Below the pieces are notes generated by a model. The model was given only the letters and a program-made list of their open reading frames with translations, was not told the origin of the DNA and searched no databases. A stretch of 64,000 nucleotides of DNA from Bacilli bacterium. GTDB lineage: Bacteria > Bacillota_I > Bacilli_A > RFN20 > CAG-826. The DNA is taken from the NCBI GenBank assembly GCA_022482735.1, contig JAKVOO010000001.1, positions 491,699-555,698 on the forward strand. Reading direction: 5' to 3'. How positions within the stretch are numbered: the stretch's first letter is position 1; each line of letters starts with the position of its first letter. Below are positions 8,866-18,074 of this stretch, piece after piece. A program made the position numbers and the translations under genes.

Positions 8866-10079
8866 TCCTCTTTCAACTCCTGAGATAAATTAATTTTCTT
8901 AATAAAAAAATGGCTAATAATTCCTATTCCCAGCAGCAATAGCATTGTAATGCCAACAATTAAAGGAAAAATTTTGCTAGCAAAAAAAGCAAAAGATGCG
9001 TTCGGATAAATTAAATTACTCAAGCCGATTTTATAACTTAAAAACTGCGATAAAACGCGCGCGATAATCGGTAGCAAAAATAGCGGAAGGATGCTTAAGC
9101 CGGTTATAACAATATTCTCTTCAAACAGAAAGAAAACAAGGTTTTCTCTTGTGATACCTAAACTTATTAACTCCGCTAGATCATGGCGACTTACCTCCAT
9201 TCTAAACAAAGAAATAAATACCAGAATTACACTTTCGCTAAGGAAAATAAAAATCAGAAAAAACGTTATTCCAATTGATAATAGTGATTGATAAGATTCG
9301 ATTATAGTTTTAGTATTGACAGCTCTTGAAGTTAAAAAAAATAAATCTATCGAAGCAAATAAATTAAGCAAAGAATGTATCTCTTGTTTTTCAACCGTTA
9401 CTTCCCAGGCGTAATTTGTCTCCATTTCACTTCCTGTATATGCAAATACTGTTTCATAAAGATCAGGATTGGTGTTAAGCAGTTCATTCCAAAAGAAATC
9501 ATAATCTATGAAAATAGCTGGTTGAGGAAAAAAAGAACTTTCGAACACTTGAGTCGGATAAGGCAAAGAAACCTTGAATTTTTCTTGCTTATCAACTAAA
9601 ACAAAAATCTGATCAGTCTGGTTTGATAAATTTACAAACTGATTAATTATAAATTTGGGATTATTAGTTTTAATTATTGGTTGGTGAACTATTTCAATCG
9701 GGACACTAAGTGGCACACCATTACATAAGACTTGATAGTTTGAAGAGTAATATCTCAAATCTGGCCGGTAGGAAAAATGTGGCCATATCGCATAAATTTG
9801 ATTCATTTCTTCAACTGATGGTCGCCGCGTCTTCTTAATTGACAATCCAGAATTTAGCGATTTACCCTCTTGGTAACGACTAACATAAAAATTATTATAA
9901 TCATAATATTCAAAGATAATATTTTGCTCATTATAATTTAATCCTTGCTTTATTCCCAGAGCTAAAAGCGAAAACAAAAGTGCAACAAAGTTAGCTAGTA
10001 TCGCCCAAATCGCCGTTTTCTTCGTAGCCCAAAGATGACGAGCAACGTAAATAAAACTTATCGGCTGAGATGAGTCCAT
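8862..10079 (-). CDS. FtsX/MacB-like permease subunit
   Basis: 405 aa. One helix near residues 20-43, an extracytoplasmic domain of about 200 residues, then three helices in the last 140 residues, the same topology as the permease half of the 929-aa neighbour. The region just after the second helix (RMEVSRHDLAELISLGIT) resembles the cytoplasmic loop of FtsX-like permeases. Its start overlaps the ATPase stop (TGATG) and its stop overlaps the next start (ATGA), so the three proteins are probably translated together. No ATPase domain of its own, so it presumably uses the 228-aa ATPase upstream. Confidence 0.8.
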   Translation of the reverse strand: MDSSQPISFIYVARHLWATKKTAIWAILANFVALLFSLLALGIKQGLNYNEQNIIFEYYDYNNFYVSRYQEGKSLNSGLSIKKTRRPSVEEMNQIYAIWPHFSYRPDLRYYSSNYQVLCNGVPLSVPIEIVHQPIIKTNNPKFIINQFVNLSNQTDQIFVLVDKQEKFKVSLPYPTQVFESSFFPQPAIFIDYDFFWNELLNTNPDLYETVFAYTGSEMETNYAWEVTVEKQEIHSLLNLFASIDLFFLTSRAVNTKTIIESYQSLLSIGITFFLIFIFLSESVILVFISLFRMEVSRHDLAELISLGITRENLVFFLFEENIVITGLSILPLFLLPIIARVLSQFLSYKIGLSNLIYPNASFAFFASKIFPLIVGITMLLLLGIGIISHFFIKKINLSQELKEE

Positions 10080-10765
10080 CAGCTTTTCACTCCATATCTA
10101 TTTATCGGCCAAAGTTTTTGCTCGTTGAGCAAAAGAAAAGTGGCGTTATCATAGATAGAAAATAGGTCTTGATTATGTGTAACGACAATTACTAGTTTTT
10201 CTTTAGCAAGCGAATACAATTGGTGACAAATTAATTGAGCATTAACTAAGTCTAGTTCGCCTGTTGGTTCATCCGCTAATAGAACTGGTCTTTCTAAAGC
10301 TATGCTTCTTAGCAGCGAGATGCGAGCTTTTTCTCCGCCCGATAAGGTGGTAATCTTACGGCTAAACAAGTGAAATAGGTTATTCTTTTTTAAAACCTCA
10401 CGACTTTTTTTTAGTGCTAAGAATGGGGAATATCCTGCCAGTTCATAAGCTAAAGATAAATTATCGCGAACATTTAAAAAACCAAGTAATAATTTTTTTT
10501 GGTAAACAAAAGCAAACGATTTGCCAAAATTAAAAAACTTATCGAGATTAAAGACTTGATTTTGCTGAGTTAATTCCACCACTCCTTTCTCTGGCTTTAG
10601 CATTCGACAAAGCAGATGAAGAATGGTGGTTTTTCCCGATCCAGATGCGCCGACGATAATAAAAAGTCCGGGTGATTTAAAACAATATGTAATTTGATTT
10701 AAAATCATTCGTTTATTTTCGCCATCCAAAATTGAATAACTTATGTTATTAAAAGTTATATCCAT
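10079..10765 (-). CDS. ABC transporter ATP-binding subunit (LolD/MacB-type)
   Basis: 228 aa ATPase with Walker A GASGSGKTT near residue 38, signature TLSGGEKAR, Walker B VLLADEPTGELD and a VVVTHNQD switch. It is the first gene of the three-gene ABC operon and pairs with the separate 405-aa permease. The ribosome-binding GAGG lies inside the 3' arm of the terminator-like hairpin at 10766-10797, and the T-run of that hairpin abuts the start codon at 10765, so expression may be limited by both termination and occlusion of the binding site. Confidence 0.9.
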   Translation of the reverse strand: MDITFNNISYSILDGENKRMILNQITYCFKSPGLFIIVGASGSGKTTILHLLCRMLKPEKGVVELTQQNQVFNLDKFFNFGKSFAFVYQKKLLLGFLNVRDNLSLAYELAGYSPFLALKKSREVLKKNNLFHLFSRKITTLSGGEKARISLLRSIALERPVLLADEPTGELDLVNAQLICHQLYSLAKEKLVIVVTHNQDLFSIYDNATFLLLNEQKLWPINRYGVKS

Positions 10766-10797
10766 TAAAAAACCTCACTATATAAATAGCGAGGTTT
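10766..10797 (-). terminator. Terminator/attenuator hairpin containing the next gene's Shine-Dalgarno
   Basis: Minus-strand AACCTCGCTA / TAGTGAGGTT stem (one mismatched step, C against A) followed by a T6 run. It follows the DUF951 stop directly. The GTGAGG in the 3' arm is the only plausible ribosome-binding site for the ABC ATPase starting at 10765. Confidence 0.75.
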
Positions 10798-10798
10798 C

Positions 10799-11029
10799 TT
10801 ATTTGCTATCTTTTTTTACAAACAAAGTTCCATCATGATGACTAATGACTTTTTTTAAACGCTTATTAAAATCAAATCGTGGCATCATAATAATGTTCCC
10901 GCATCCCTGACATTGAATCTTGATGTCGGCTCCCACCCGTACCACTTGAAACAAGCGACTACGAGTCTGGCACGGATGCTCCTTTTTCATTTCCACCAAA
11001 TCAAAGAGGTCAATTTTAATAAATTCCAT
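10799..11029 (-). CDS. DUF951 family protein
   Basis: 76 aa, the full length of DUF951. Conserved features are the LFDLVEMKKEHPC start, the VVRVGADIKIQCQGCG core and the MMPRFDF-KRLKKVI end. Three cysteines (one in EHPC, two in CQGC) look like a possible metal or structural site. The family is widespread in Firmicutes (YyzM in Bacillus) and often sits near translation or ychF genes, but its function is not known. It overlaps the end of miaA by 14 bases and is closed by a hairpin terminator. Confidence 0.9.
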   Translation of the reverse strand: MEFIKIDLFDLVEMKKEHPCQTRSRLFQVVRVGADIKIQCQGCGNIIMMPRFDFNKRLKKVISHHDGTLFVKKDSK

Positions 11030-11894
11030 TCTTTTTTCGCTCCTCTATAATATATTTATAAGCCGCATCCCAGCTATCGAACCAATGCATTGGTAATTGA
11101 TGTCGAAAAAAAGTCATCTGTCTTTTGGCATAATTTCGACTTGCTTTTTTTATGTCCTCAACAATTTCAGTTTTGCTCTTATTGCTCGCTCGACCGAGCA
11201 AAATCTGGTGATATCCGATGGCTTGCGCGGCATGTTTAAGAGCAGTATGCCGTCTAAATATTTCATCTGCTTCTTCAAATAATCCTTGCTCAATCATTCG
11301 GTCTACTCGTAAATTAATCAGTTCATAAAGGTGATTGCGATCATAATCGACACCGATAAATTCAACATCATAAAGAAGCTTATGTTCCTGCTTAGCCTCC
11401 AAAGTGCTTTTATTTTCGCCACTTGCTAAAGCAATTTCAATTGCTCGTAAAACACGCCGCTCATTGTTAGGATGAAGTTTGGCCGCAGTAATGGGATCGA
11501 GGTCTTGTAGAACTTGATAGCGATTATCCGCGTTCAATTTTTCAAATGGGGTCATGTCAATTGGTGGAAGTGGGCTGAAATCATAATCAAAAAAAGTAGC
11601 CCGTAAATATAAGCCGGTTCCCCCGACAAAAATCAATGGTCGCTTTTCGGTGGCGATGATTTTACGGGCTGCCTCTTGATAAAGAAAGACATTGTAATCA
11701 GTACTTAAGTCCACAAAATCATATAGTAAATGGGGAATCCGTTTTCGTTGTTCAATTGAAGGCTTTGCCGTTCCAATGTCCATTTCTTTATAAACTTGAA
11801 AAGCATCGCCGTTAACAATTACGCCATTAATCTCTTCTGCCAGCTTTAAGGCTAAGGCCGATTTTCCTGATCCAGTAGGCCCAGGCAATAACAT
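11016..11894 (-). CDS. miaA: tRNA dimethylallyltransferase
   Basis: 292 aa. It adds the dimethylallyl group to A37 of tRNAs reading UNN codons; MiaB, encoded nearby, then methylthiolates it. The P-loop GPTGSGKS is at residues 5-12, followed by the GDAFQVYKEMDIGTAKP segment and FVGGTGLYLRA. The start is unusually close to the P-loop because an in-frame TGA, the mutL stop, lies just one codon upstream (TGA TTT ATG), so nothing longer is possible without read-through. The first beta strand is only four residues, still workable. It forms one transcript with mutS and mutL. Confidence 0.95.
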   Translation of the reverse strand: MLLPGPTGSGKSALALKLAEEINGVIVNGDAFQVYKEMDIGTAKPSIEQRKRIPHLLYDFVDLSTDYNVFLYQEAARKIIATEKRPLIFVGGTGLYLRATFFDYDFSPLPPIDMTPFEKLNADNRYQVLQDLDPITAAKLHPNNERRVLRAIEIALASGENKSTLEAKQEHKLLYDVEFIGVDYDRNHLYELINLRVDRMIEQGLFEEADEIFRRHTALKHAAQAIGYHQILLGRASNKSKTEIVEDIKKASRNYAKRQMTFFRHQLPMHWFDSWDAAYKYIIEERKKNGIY

Positions 11895-11897
11895 AAA

Positions 11898-13724
11898 TCA
11901 TACGCCGGTCCTCTTAAACATTTTTTCAATTTCATATCGCGAAAAATGAACGATAGTCGGACGACCATGGGGACAAGCATACGGGTTGTCACAATGACTT
12001 AAGCGATCAAGAAGATATTGCATAGATTGAAGATCTAAACGGTCATTAGCGCGGACTGAAGCCTTACATGCCATCGTCGCAAAAGCATGCGTTCTTAAAC
12101 TAGCTAAATCAAGATGCTCATCATGAATAAGCTGATCGATCATCGCCTGAACATAGGTTTGAATATCATATTGCTCTTTAAAAACTGGAACGGAAACTAT
12201 TTTATAGGTATGACTACCGAAGGGAATGATTTCTACTCCAACTGATTTCAGCAGGTTTAATTTATCTTCCGAAAGGCGCATAGCATCCGCGGATGATAAA
12301 TCGATAATATAGGGAACTAATGGTTCGCGCATTACCACTTCCTTCATCATTTGGTTACGGAAAGCTTCATAATTAATGCGCTCGTTGGCGGCATGCTGAT
12401 CAACAAGATAAAATCCCCCTTCATCATCTTCCGCAATAATATAGGTCAGGTTAATTTGTGCAAGCGCTCGAAAACTAAAACGCTGATGGGTACTTTCCTT
12501 TTTAACTAGCGGCGCTTCTTCGCGCACTAAGTTTGGTGTAGAGTCCGTATTATCGCTTTGACTATCAAGCGTAATTTCTTCTTGGCGATGATTAAAAGTA
12601 GAAGAAAAATCCGATGATGGATGATTTTCATATGAAGAATCAGAGAGACTTAATTCTAACTGCTCAGTAACTTCATGTCCTCCATCCGTCAATGGTTTAG
12701 ATGCCAAAGGGAGGGTATCTTTTTGATAGTCGTAAACAAGATTAGCCTGATGAAGCTGGTGAGGTATTGCCTCGCGAAGTTTCGAAATGAGTTCATCTTC
12801 TTTCGAAAAACGAACTTCGCGCTTGCTCGGATGAACATTTACATCCACCAATGCTGGATCAATTTTTAGATTTAAGATTACAAATGGATAACGGCTTGGG
12901 GGAATGAAATCATGATAGCCATCGATAATCGCCGCATTGACTTTTGGCATAAATACATTTCGCCCATTAAGGAGAGTAATAATATAATAACGACTGCTTT
13001 TTGCTAACTCCGCAGTTCCCAAATACCCATCGACATCAAAATCATTATTAGCCATATTAAATGCCAGCATCCGTTTGGCAACAAACGGGCCATACAAAGC
13101 CATTACCGTTTCCAGAAGATCGCCTCTTCCGGTGGTTACAAAACTCTCGCGACCATCAACAGAAAAATGAAAACTTATATCTGGATGAGCGAGAGATAAG
13201 CGTTGCATCACCTCAAGCGAAGAAGCGTTTTCGGTATAATCCTTTTTAAGATATTTTAAACGGGCGGGGGTGTTATAGAATAGTTCTTCAACGATGATTG
13301 TCGTTCCTTTTCTTAAACTGGCATCTTCCACTTTCATCTCGTCTTCAATGGCCAAAATATGTGTGCCCACACCGATTCCCGTTGAAGTTGTCAAAGAAAA
13401 CTTTGAAACCGAAGCAATGGATGGCAAAGCTTCTCCCCGAAAGCCGAGTGTTTTAATTCGAAATAAGTCAAATGCGGAACGAATTTTGCTTGTAGCATGG
13501 CGTTTCAAGGATAAAATAGCATCCTCCCGCTCCATACCTTCTCCATCATCTTCGACCATAATTAAGGTCCGTCCAGCATTTTCGATGACGACCGAAATAT
13601 TTTTTGCATGGGCATCAATGCTGTTTTCAACCAATTCTTTTATGACGCTGCTTGGCCGTTCAACCACCTCGCCAGCAGCGATTTGGTTGGCAAGGCTATT
13701 GTCCATGACTATTATCTTACTCAT
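11898..13724 (-). CDS. mutL: DNA mismatch repair protein MutL
   Basis: 608 aa. The N-terminal GHKL ATPase has AAGEVVERPSSVIKELVENSIDA and the DGEGM and TLGFRGEAL segments. The C-terminal domain keeps the metal-dependent endonuclease signature DQHAANER..E and the ACKA and CPHGRP motifs, so this MutL should nick the daughter strand itself, as expected in organisms without MutH. The linker (about residues 340-420) is acidic and poorly conserved. mutS lies 10 bases upstream and miaA one codon downstream. Confidence 0.97.
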   Translation of the reverse strand: MSKIIVMDNSLANQIAAGEVVERPSSVIKELVENSIDAHAKNISVVIENAGRTLIMVEDDGEGMEREDAILSLKRHATSKIRSAFDLFRIKTLGFRGEALPSIASVSKFSLTTSTGIGVGTHILAIEDEMKVEDASLRKGTTIIVEELFYNTPARLKYLKKDYTENASSLEVMQRLSLAHPDISFHFSVDGRESFVTTGRGDLLETVMALYGPFVAKRMLAFNMANNDFDVDGYLGTAELAKSSRYYIITLLNGRNVFMPKVNAAIIDGYHDFIPPSRYPFVILNLKIDPALVDVNVHPSKREVRFSKEDELISKLREAIPHQLHQANLVYDYQKDTLPLASKPLTDGGHEVTEQLELSLSDSSYENHPSSDFSSTFNHRQEEITLDSQSDNTDSTPNLVREEAPLVKKESTHQRFSFRALAQINLTYIIAEDDEGGFYLVDQHAANERINYEAFRNQMMKEVVMREPLVPYIIDLSSADAMRLSEDKLNLLKSVGVEIIPFGSHTYKIVSVPVFKEQYDIQTYVQAMIDQLIHDEHLDLASLRTHAFATMACKASVRANDRLDLQSMQYLLDRLSHCDNPYACPHGRPTIVHFSRYEIEKMFKRTGV

Positions 13725-13734
13725 TTATATAACC

Positions 13735-16257
13735 TCACATTTTCTTTTTGATGTCATATAGAAAATTTAAAGCCTCTAGAGGCGTCATTGCCAACGGATC
13801 AATTCTTCGTACTTCCTCAATCCACGGATCTTCCACTACCTTAGTCGTGTCCTCCGTCGGTGAGGAAAAAGGAACATCCTTCTTTTCTAATGTCGACAAA
13901 ATAACCGCGGCACGCGCCAAAAGATCATCTGGCAAATGCGCCAATCGAGCCACATTGATACCATAAGATTTGTTCATCGAACCCGGAAGAACCTTATAAA
14001 GAAAAGTGACATGATCATTTTCCTCTTTGACTTCAACATGTATATTTTTGATTCCGGCTAAATCTTCATCAATTTTTGTCAATTCATGATAATGGGTCGA
14101 AAAAAGAGTTTTGGCATGGATTTTGCTCGTAACATATTCAATGATTGCTTGGGCCAAAGCCATACCATCAAAAGTCGAAGTTCCCCGCCCAATCTCATCA
14201 AAAAGAAGTAATGAGTCGGAACTAGCATGGCGAAGGGCATAATTTGTCTCGCTCATTTCGACCATGAAAGTCGATTGCCCGCTCACTAAATCGTCACTTG
14301 CGCCAATTCGAGTAAATATTTGATCAAAAACTGGAAGGGAAGCCGCTTTAGCCGGAACAAACGAACCAATTTGAGCGAGTATAACAATCAGAGCCATCTC
14401 GCGCATGTAGGTCGATTTACCACCCATATTTGGACCGGTAATTAATAGAACGTCCGTATTAGCATCCATCAAAATATCGTTTGCAACAAATTTTGATTGT
14501 TTAAGCACCTTATCAATAACCGGATGCTTTCCATCAATAATATTTATTTCGCGCTCATGATTAAAAGTCGGAGCTACATAACGGTTTTTGGCTGACACTT
14601 CGGCCAAAGAAGCCAAAACATCTAATTCAGCTAAAGCATTAGCCAAATTTTGAATTTCCAAAGTGCGTCGACTGATAATGTCGCGAAGTTCAACAAATAA
14701 CTGATACTCAAGTTTCTTTTGTTTTTCATCTGCGGAAAGAATCAACGCTTCTTTTTCCTTTAACTCTTCGGTGATAAAACGTTCACCATTGACTGTTGTT
14801 TGCTTGCGAATATATCCATACTCGTCTTTAATAAGTGGCTTAAAGGAATTGGAAATCTCGATGTAATAACCAAAAACTTTGTTAAATCCAATTCGAAGAT
14901 TTTTTATTCCCGTTCGTTCACGTTCCTTCGTTTCCAAAGAGGCAATATATTTTTTCGAATTGTGGGCAATATCTAGTAATTCATCCAATTCTTGATTATA
15001 TCCCGGATTAAAAATTCCGCCTTCGCGAATCGTAATCGGTGCTTCGGCCGATATCGCCTTCTCTATTAACTGGCAAATGTCTTCCAAAGAATTCATCTTA
15101 TTGGCTAAACCAATTAAATTTTCGTTGTTAATCGAAGCAATTTTGCTTTTAATTGAGGGAACGACCGCTAAAGAATTTTTCAGTTGTAAAAGGTCTCGTC
15201 CATTAGCATTTCCAAAAGATATCCGGGCAATAAGGCGTTCAAGGTCATATACTTCATTCAAATAATCTCGCAGTTCATCGCGCGATAAAAAATTGGTAAT
15301 CAAGTTCGAAACGATATTTTGTCGTCTGAGAATTTCCTTTAAATCACTGCTCGGGGCACTGATCCATTTTTTCAGTTCGCGAGCCCCCATCGCGGTTTTA
15401 GTGTCATCCAACAGCCAAAAGAGCGAGCCGTATTTTTCCTCGCTACGTATCGTCCGTGTCAATTCCAAATTTAAACGAGAAAAAGCATCGATTTGCAATG
15501 TCTTGCTCGCCTTAATAACTACTGCTGGGCGAAGATAACTAAGCTGCCGACGCTGGGTCTCTTGAAGATATGTAACCAGGCGAATTACCGCCTTCATTTG
15601 AAAAAGGTCCTGCACCTCATTTAATAATGGTTCTTGCTCCAGAGTAAGAGTTTGCTGATCCTCGCGGCTAATTAGTACCCCACGATGAGTACGAATAGCC
15701 TCCAAAATTTTTTCGGAAAAATCCGTCTTTACCACCAATTCTTTGGTGGCTATATTATCGAGTGCACTCAAAAGGGAATGCTCATCATGCTCGATATTAG
15801 TCACATATAGTTCGCCCGTTGAAAGATCGCAATAGGCTAAAACAAAGTTAAATTCCGTTTCATCTAAAGAAGCAATGTAATTATTTTCGTTGCCATCGTA
15901 ATCGATAAATGCTCCCGGTGTGATAATTTGTACCACATCGCGGTCCACTAACCCGACCGCTTCGGCCGGATCTTCCATTTGCTCAACAATTCCAACCTTA
16001 TAGCCATTGGTAATTAGTTTCGCTATATAACCCTTGATTGCGTGATAAGGAACGCCACACATTGGAACACGATCTTCCGCTCCCGCATTTTTCCCGGTAA
16101 GTGCTAGCGAAAGAACACGACTGGCAAGTTTTGCATCGTCAAAAAACAATTCATAAAAATCCCCTAAACGAAAAAGAATAAGTGTATCAGGATACTTTTT
16201 CTTAATCGATAAATATTGCATCATCATCGGGGTATAAGGTTCTTTTTTATTTTTCAT
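13735..16257 (-). CDS. mutS: DNA mismatch repair protein MutS
   Basis: 840 aa from the ATG at 16257, which has GTGGAG seven bases upstream; a GTG four codons earlier coincides with that binding site and is unlikely. The mismatch-reading motif FRLGDFYELF is near residue 32 (Phe and Glu that contact the mismatch). The ATPase has GPNMGGKSTYMRE, the DEIGRGTSTFDG Walker B and the STHYHEL segment. MutS recognises mismatches and recruits MutL, encoded next. Confidence 0.97.
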   Translation of the reverse strand: MKNKKEPYTPMMMQYLSIKKKYPDTLILFRLGDFYELFFDDAKLASRVLSLALTGKNAGAEDRVPMCGVPYHAIKGYIAKLITNGYKVGIVEQMEDPAEAVGLVDRDVVQIITPGAFIDYDGNENNYIASLDETEFNFVLAYCDLSTGELYVTNIEHDEHSLLSALDNIATKELVVKTDFSEKILEAIRTHRGVLISREDQQTLTLEQEPLLNEVQDLFQMKAVIRLVTYLQETQRRQLSYLRPAVVIKASKTLQIDAFSRLNLELTRTIRSEEKYGSLFWLLDDTKTAMGARELKKWISAPSSDLKEILRRQNIVSNLITNFLSRDELRDYLNEVYDLERLIARISFGNANGRDLLQLKNSLAVVPSIKSKIASINNENLIGLANKMNSLEDICQLIEKAISAEAPITIREGGIFNPGYNQELDELLDIAHNSKKYIASLETKERERTGIKNLRIGFNKVFGYYIEISNSFKPLIKDEYGYIRKQTTVNGERFITEELKEKEALILSADEKQKKLEYQLFVELRDIISRRTLEIQNLANALAELDVLASLAEVSAKNRYVAPTFNHEREINIIDGKHPVIDKVLKQSKFVANDILMDANTDVLLITGPNMGGKSTYMREMALIVILAQIGSFVPAKAASLPVFDQIFTRIGASDDLVSGQSTFMVEMSETNYALRHASSDSLLLFDEIGRGTSTFDGMALAQAIIEYVTSKIHAKTLFSTHYHELTKIDEDLAGIKNIHVEVKEENDHVTFLYKVLPGSMNKSYGINVARLAHLPDDLLARAAVILSTLEKKDVPFSSPTEDTTKVVEDPWIEEVRRIDPLAMTPLEALNFLYDIKKKM

Positions 16258-16312
16258 AATCAACTCCACGATGTATTTATTTTAGCACAAAATGAAAGAA
16301 TAATCGGACATT

Positions 16313-16633
16313 TTAAGGCCGAAGTATCTCTCTTAATTCGAAGAGAAGATTATAGACTTCATCTTCTAAAAGCCGAAAATTCACTAGAGGAGGATACTCA
16401 TCATATTTTTTCTTCAAAGTCGTATATTCCTCCTTTGCCTTTTGATAAGAAATGTCATCATTAAAAGATTGGGCCAAGGTTTTCTTTTTTACTCTAAGCT
16501 CCTGTTCTATAACTTTTAATACTTGATCATTATCTAACTCTTCTTTCAAAAAGAAATACTCCCTAATAAGAGGCAACGCGAAAAGATACTCAGAGAGGTT
16601 ATCTAAGGATTCCTCAAACTGATTTCTACTCAC
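16313..16633 (-). CDS. ricA: YlbF/YmcA family regulator RicA-like
   Basis: 106 aa, all alpha-helical and rich in charged residues, matching the YlbF/YmcA (Com_YlbF) family. In Bacillus, YmcA (RicA) joins RicF and RicT in a complex that guides RNase Y, and its gene lies beside miaB exactly as here. Start at 16633 overlaps the miaB end by eight bases. No cysteine occurs in the whole protein. RicF and RicT partners are not in the window. Assignment rests on the fold-like pattern and synteny. Confidence 0.75.
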   Translation of the reverse strand: MSRNQFEESLDNLSEYLFALPLIREYFFLKEELDNDQVLKVIEQELRVKKKTLAQSFNDDISYQKAKEEYTTLKKKYDEYPPLVNFRLLEDEVYNLLFELREILRP

Positions 16634-18074
16634 TTACCAACTCCCCCCGAAGTGAATACACCTTCGATTCTAGAATTCTTACATTAACGATTTTTCCAAT
16701 CAAATCCACCGTACCCGGAAAATTGACCAATTTATTGTTTTCCGTATATCCTGACATCACTTCATCGTTGCGCTTAGAAACTGAATCAACCAAAATCGGA
16801 TAAATTTTGCCCACCATTTGCTCGGCCTTTAAAGTCGCGCATTTTTCAACCGTATCCACTAACTCGTCAAAACGGCGATGCTTTTCTTCCTCGCTTACGT
16901 TGTCTTCCAACTTAGATGCCGGTGTTCCCGGTCGGGGTGAATAAATGAATGTAAAGGCATTATCAAATTCAACGTATTCAACCATTTTTTTAGTATCGCA
17001 AAATTCCTCATAGGTCTCATTAGGAAAACCAACGATGATATCGGTAGTAAAACTTACTCCGGGAATTTTCGCTTTCATTTCATCGACAAGCGCCCGATAA
17101 CTATCTGGAGTATAGCGGCGTCCCATCCTACGCAATATATTGGCATTTCCACTTTGAAATGGAAGATGAATAGCTTTCATTATATTTGAATATTTGCCAA
17201 TCACTTCAATCATTTTGCTCGAGAAATCCCACGGATGAGATGTCGTAAACCGTAAACGCGGAATGCCAAGTTTGGCCACCGCCTCAAGTAACTCAGCAAA
17301 GTCAGTTCCATCCGTTAAATCTTTCCCATAAGCATTAACATTTTGACCAAGGAGAGTAATCTCTTGGTAGCCATCCGCAACTAATTGCTGACACTCCTTA
17401 ATTACTTCTTCTTTCTTGCGACTCCGCTCTCGCCCACGGGTATAAGGAACAATGCAATAAGTACAGAACTTGTCGCACCCATAGATGATATTAACAAATG
17501 CTTTATAGCGATCAATACGCACAGAAGGTAGGTTTTCGATAACTTCCCCTGGTTTTGAAATAACATCAATGATTCTTTTCCGCGTAGTAATGATTTCGTT
17601 TAAATAGTCTGGTAAGTATTCGATATTATGCGTGCCAAAAATTAAATCAACCTGCGCATATTTATCCTTTAATGTATCAACAATAACTCCCTGTTGAACC
17701 ATACAGCCACCAACAGCCACAATTAATCCCGGGCGTTTAGCCTTCAAACTCTTAAGTGATCCCACTTCGCCAAACACCTTATCTTCAGCATTTTCTCTAA
17801 CGGCACAAGTATTGATAATGATAACATCGGCTTCATTGTAATCGTCGCTATGAACAAAACCGATTTCTTCTAAAATCCCCATCATCGTTTCGCTATCACG
17901 AACATTGGCCTGACAGCCATAGGTGCGAATAAAATACCGCTTTCCTTTAGCGTAATCTCTTAGAAGAGAACTTATCTTGAGCGTTGCATCAGTAAAAACT
18001 GTATCTGCCTTCCGCCGATCACGCGCCTTATTGAAATCTGGTTCATTATGAATAACTATTTTTTTATTTTTCAT
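16626..18074 (-). CDS. miaB: tRNA-2-methylthio-N6-dimethylallyladenosine synthase
   Basis: 482 aa radical-SAM methylthiotransferase that modifies i6A37 made by MiaA. The N-terminal UPF0004 domain has RTYGCQANVRDSE and further cysteines in NTCAVRENA and GGCMVQQ for the second iron-sulfur cluster. The radical-SAM motif is GCDKFCTYCIVPYTRGRE near residue 200. A TRAM domain ends the protein. It overlaps ymdB by four bases upstream and ricA downstream. Its clusters would come from the Suf system encoded at 39493-44232. Confidence 0.96.
   Translation of the reverse strand: MKNKKIVIHNEPDFNKARDRRKADTVFTDATLKISSLLRDYAKGKRYFIRTYGCQANVRDSETMMGILEEIGFVHSDDYNEADVIIINTCAVRENAEDKVFGEVGSLKSLKAKRPGLIVAVGGCMVQQGVIVDTLKDKYAQVDLIFGTHNIEYLPDYLNEIITTRKRIIDVISKPGEVIENLPSVRIDRYKAFVNIIYGCDKFCTYCIVPYTRGRERSRKKEEVIKECQQLVADGYQEITLLGQNVNAYGKDLTDGTDFAELLEAVAKLGIPRLRFTTSHPWDFSSKMIEVIGKYSNIMKAIHLPFQSGNANILRRMGRRYTPDSYRALVDEMKAKIPGVSFTTDIIVGFPNETYEEFCDTKKMVEYVEFDNAFTFIYSPRPGTPASKLEDNVSEEEKHRRFDELVDTVEKCATLKAEQMVGKIYPILVDSVSKRNDEVMSGYTENNKLVNFPGTVDLIGKIVNVRILESKVYSLRGELVSE

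Noticed and set aside
13294..13761. 155-aa plus-strand frame antisense to mutL
   Set aside because: It mirrors a conserved gene on the minus strand, shows no recognisable domain and no ribosome-binding site.
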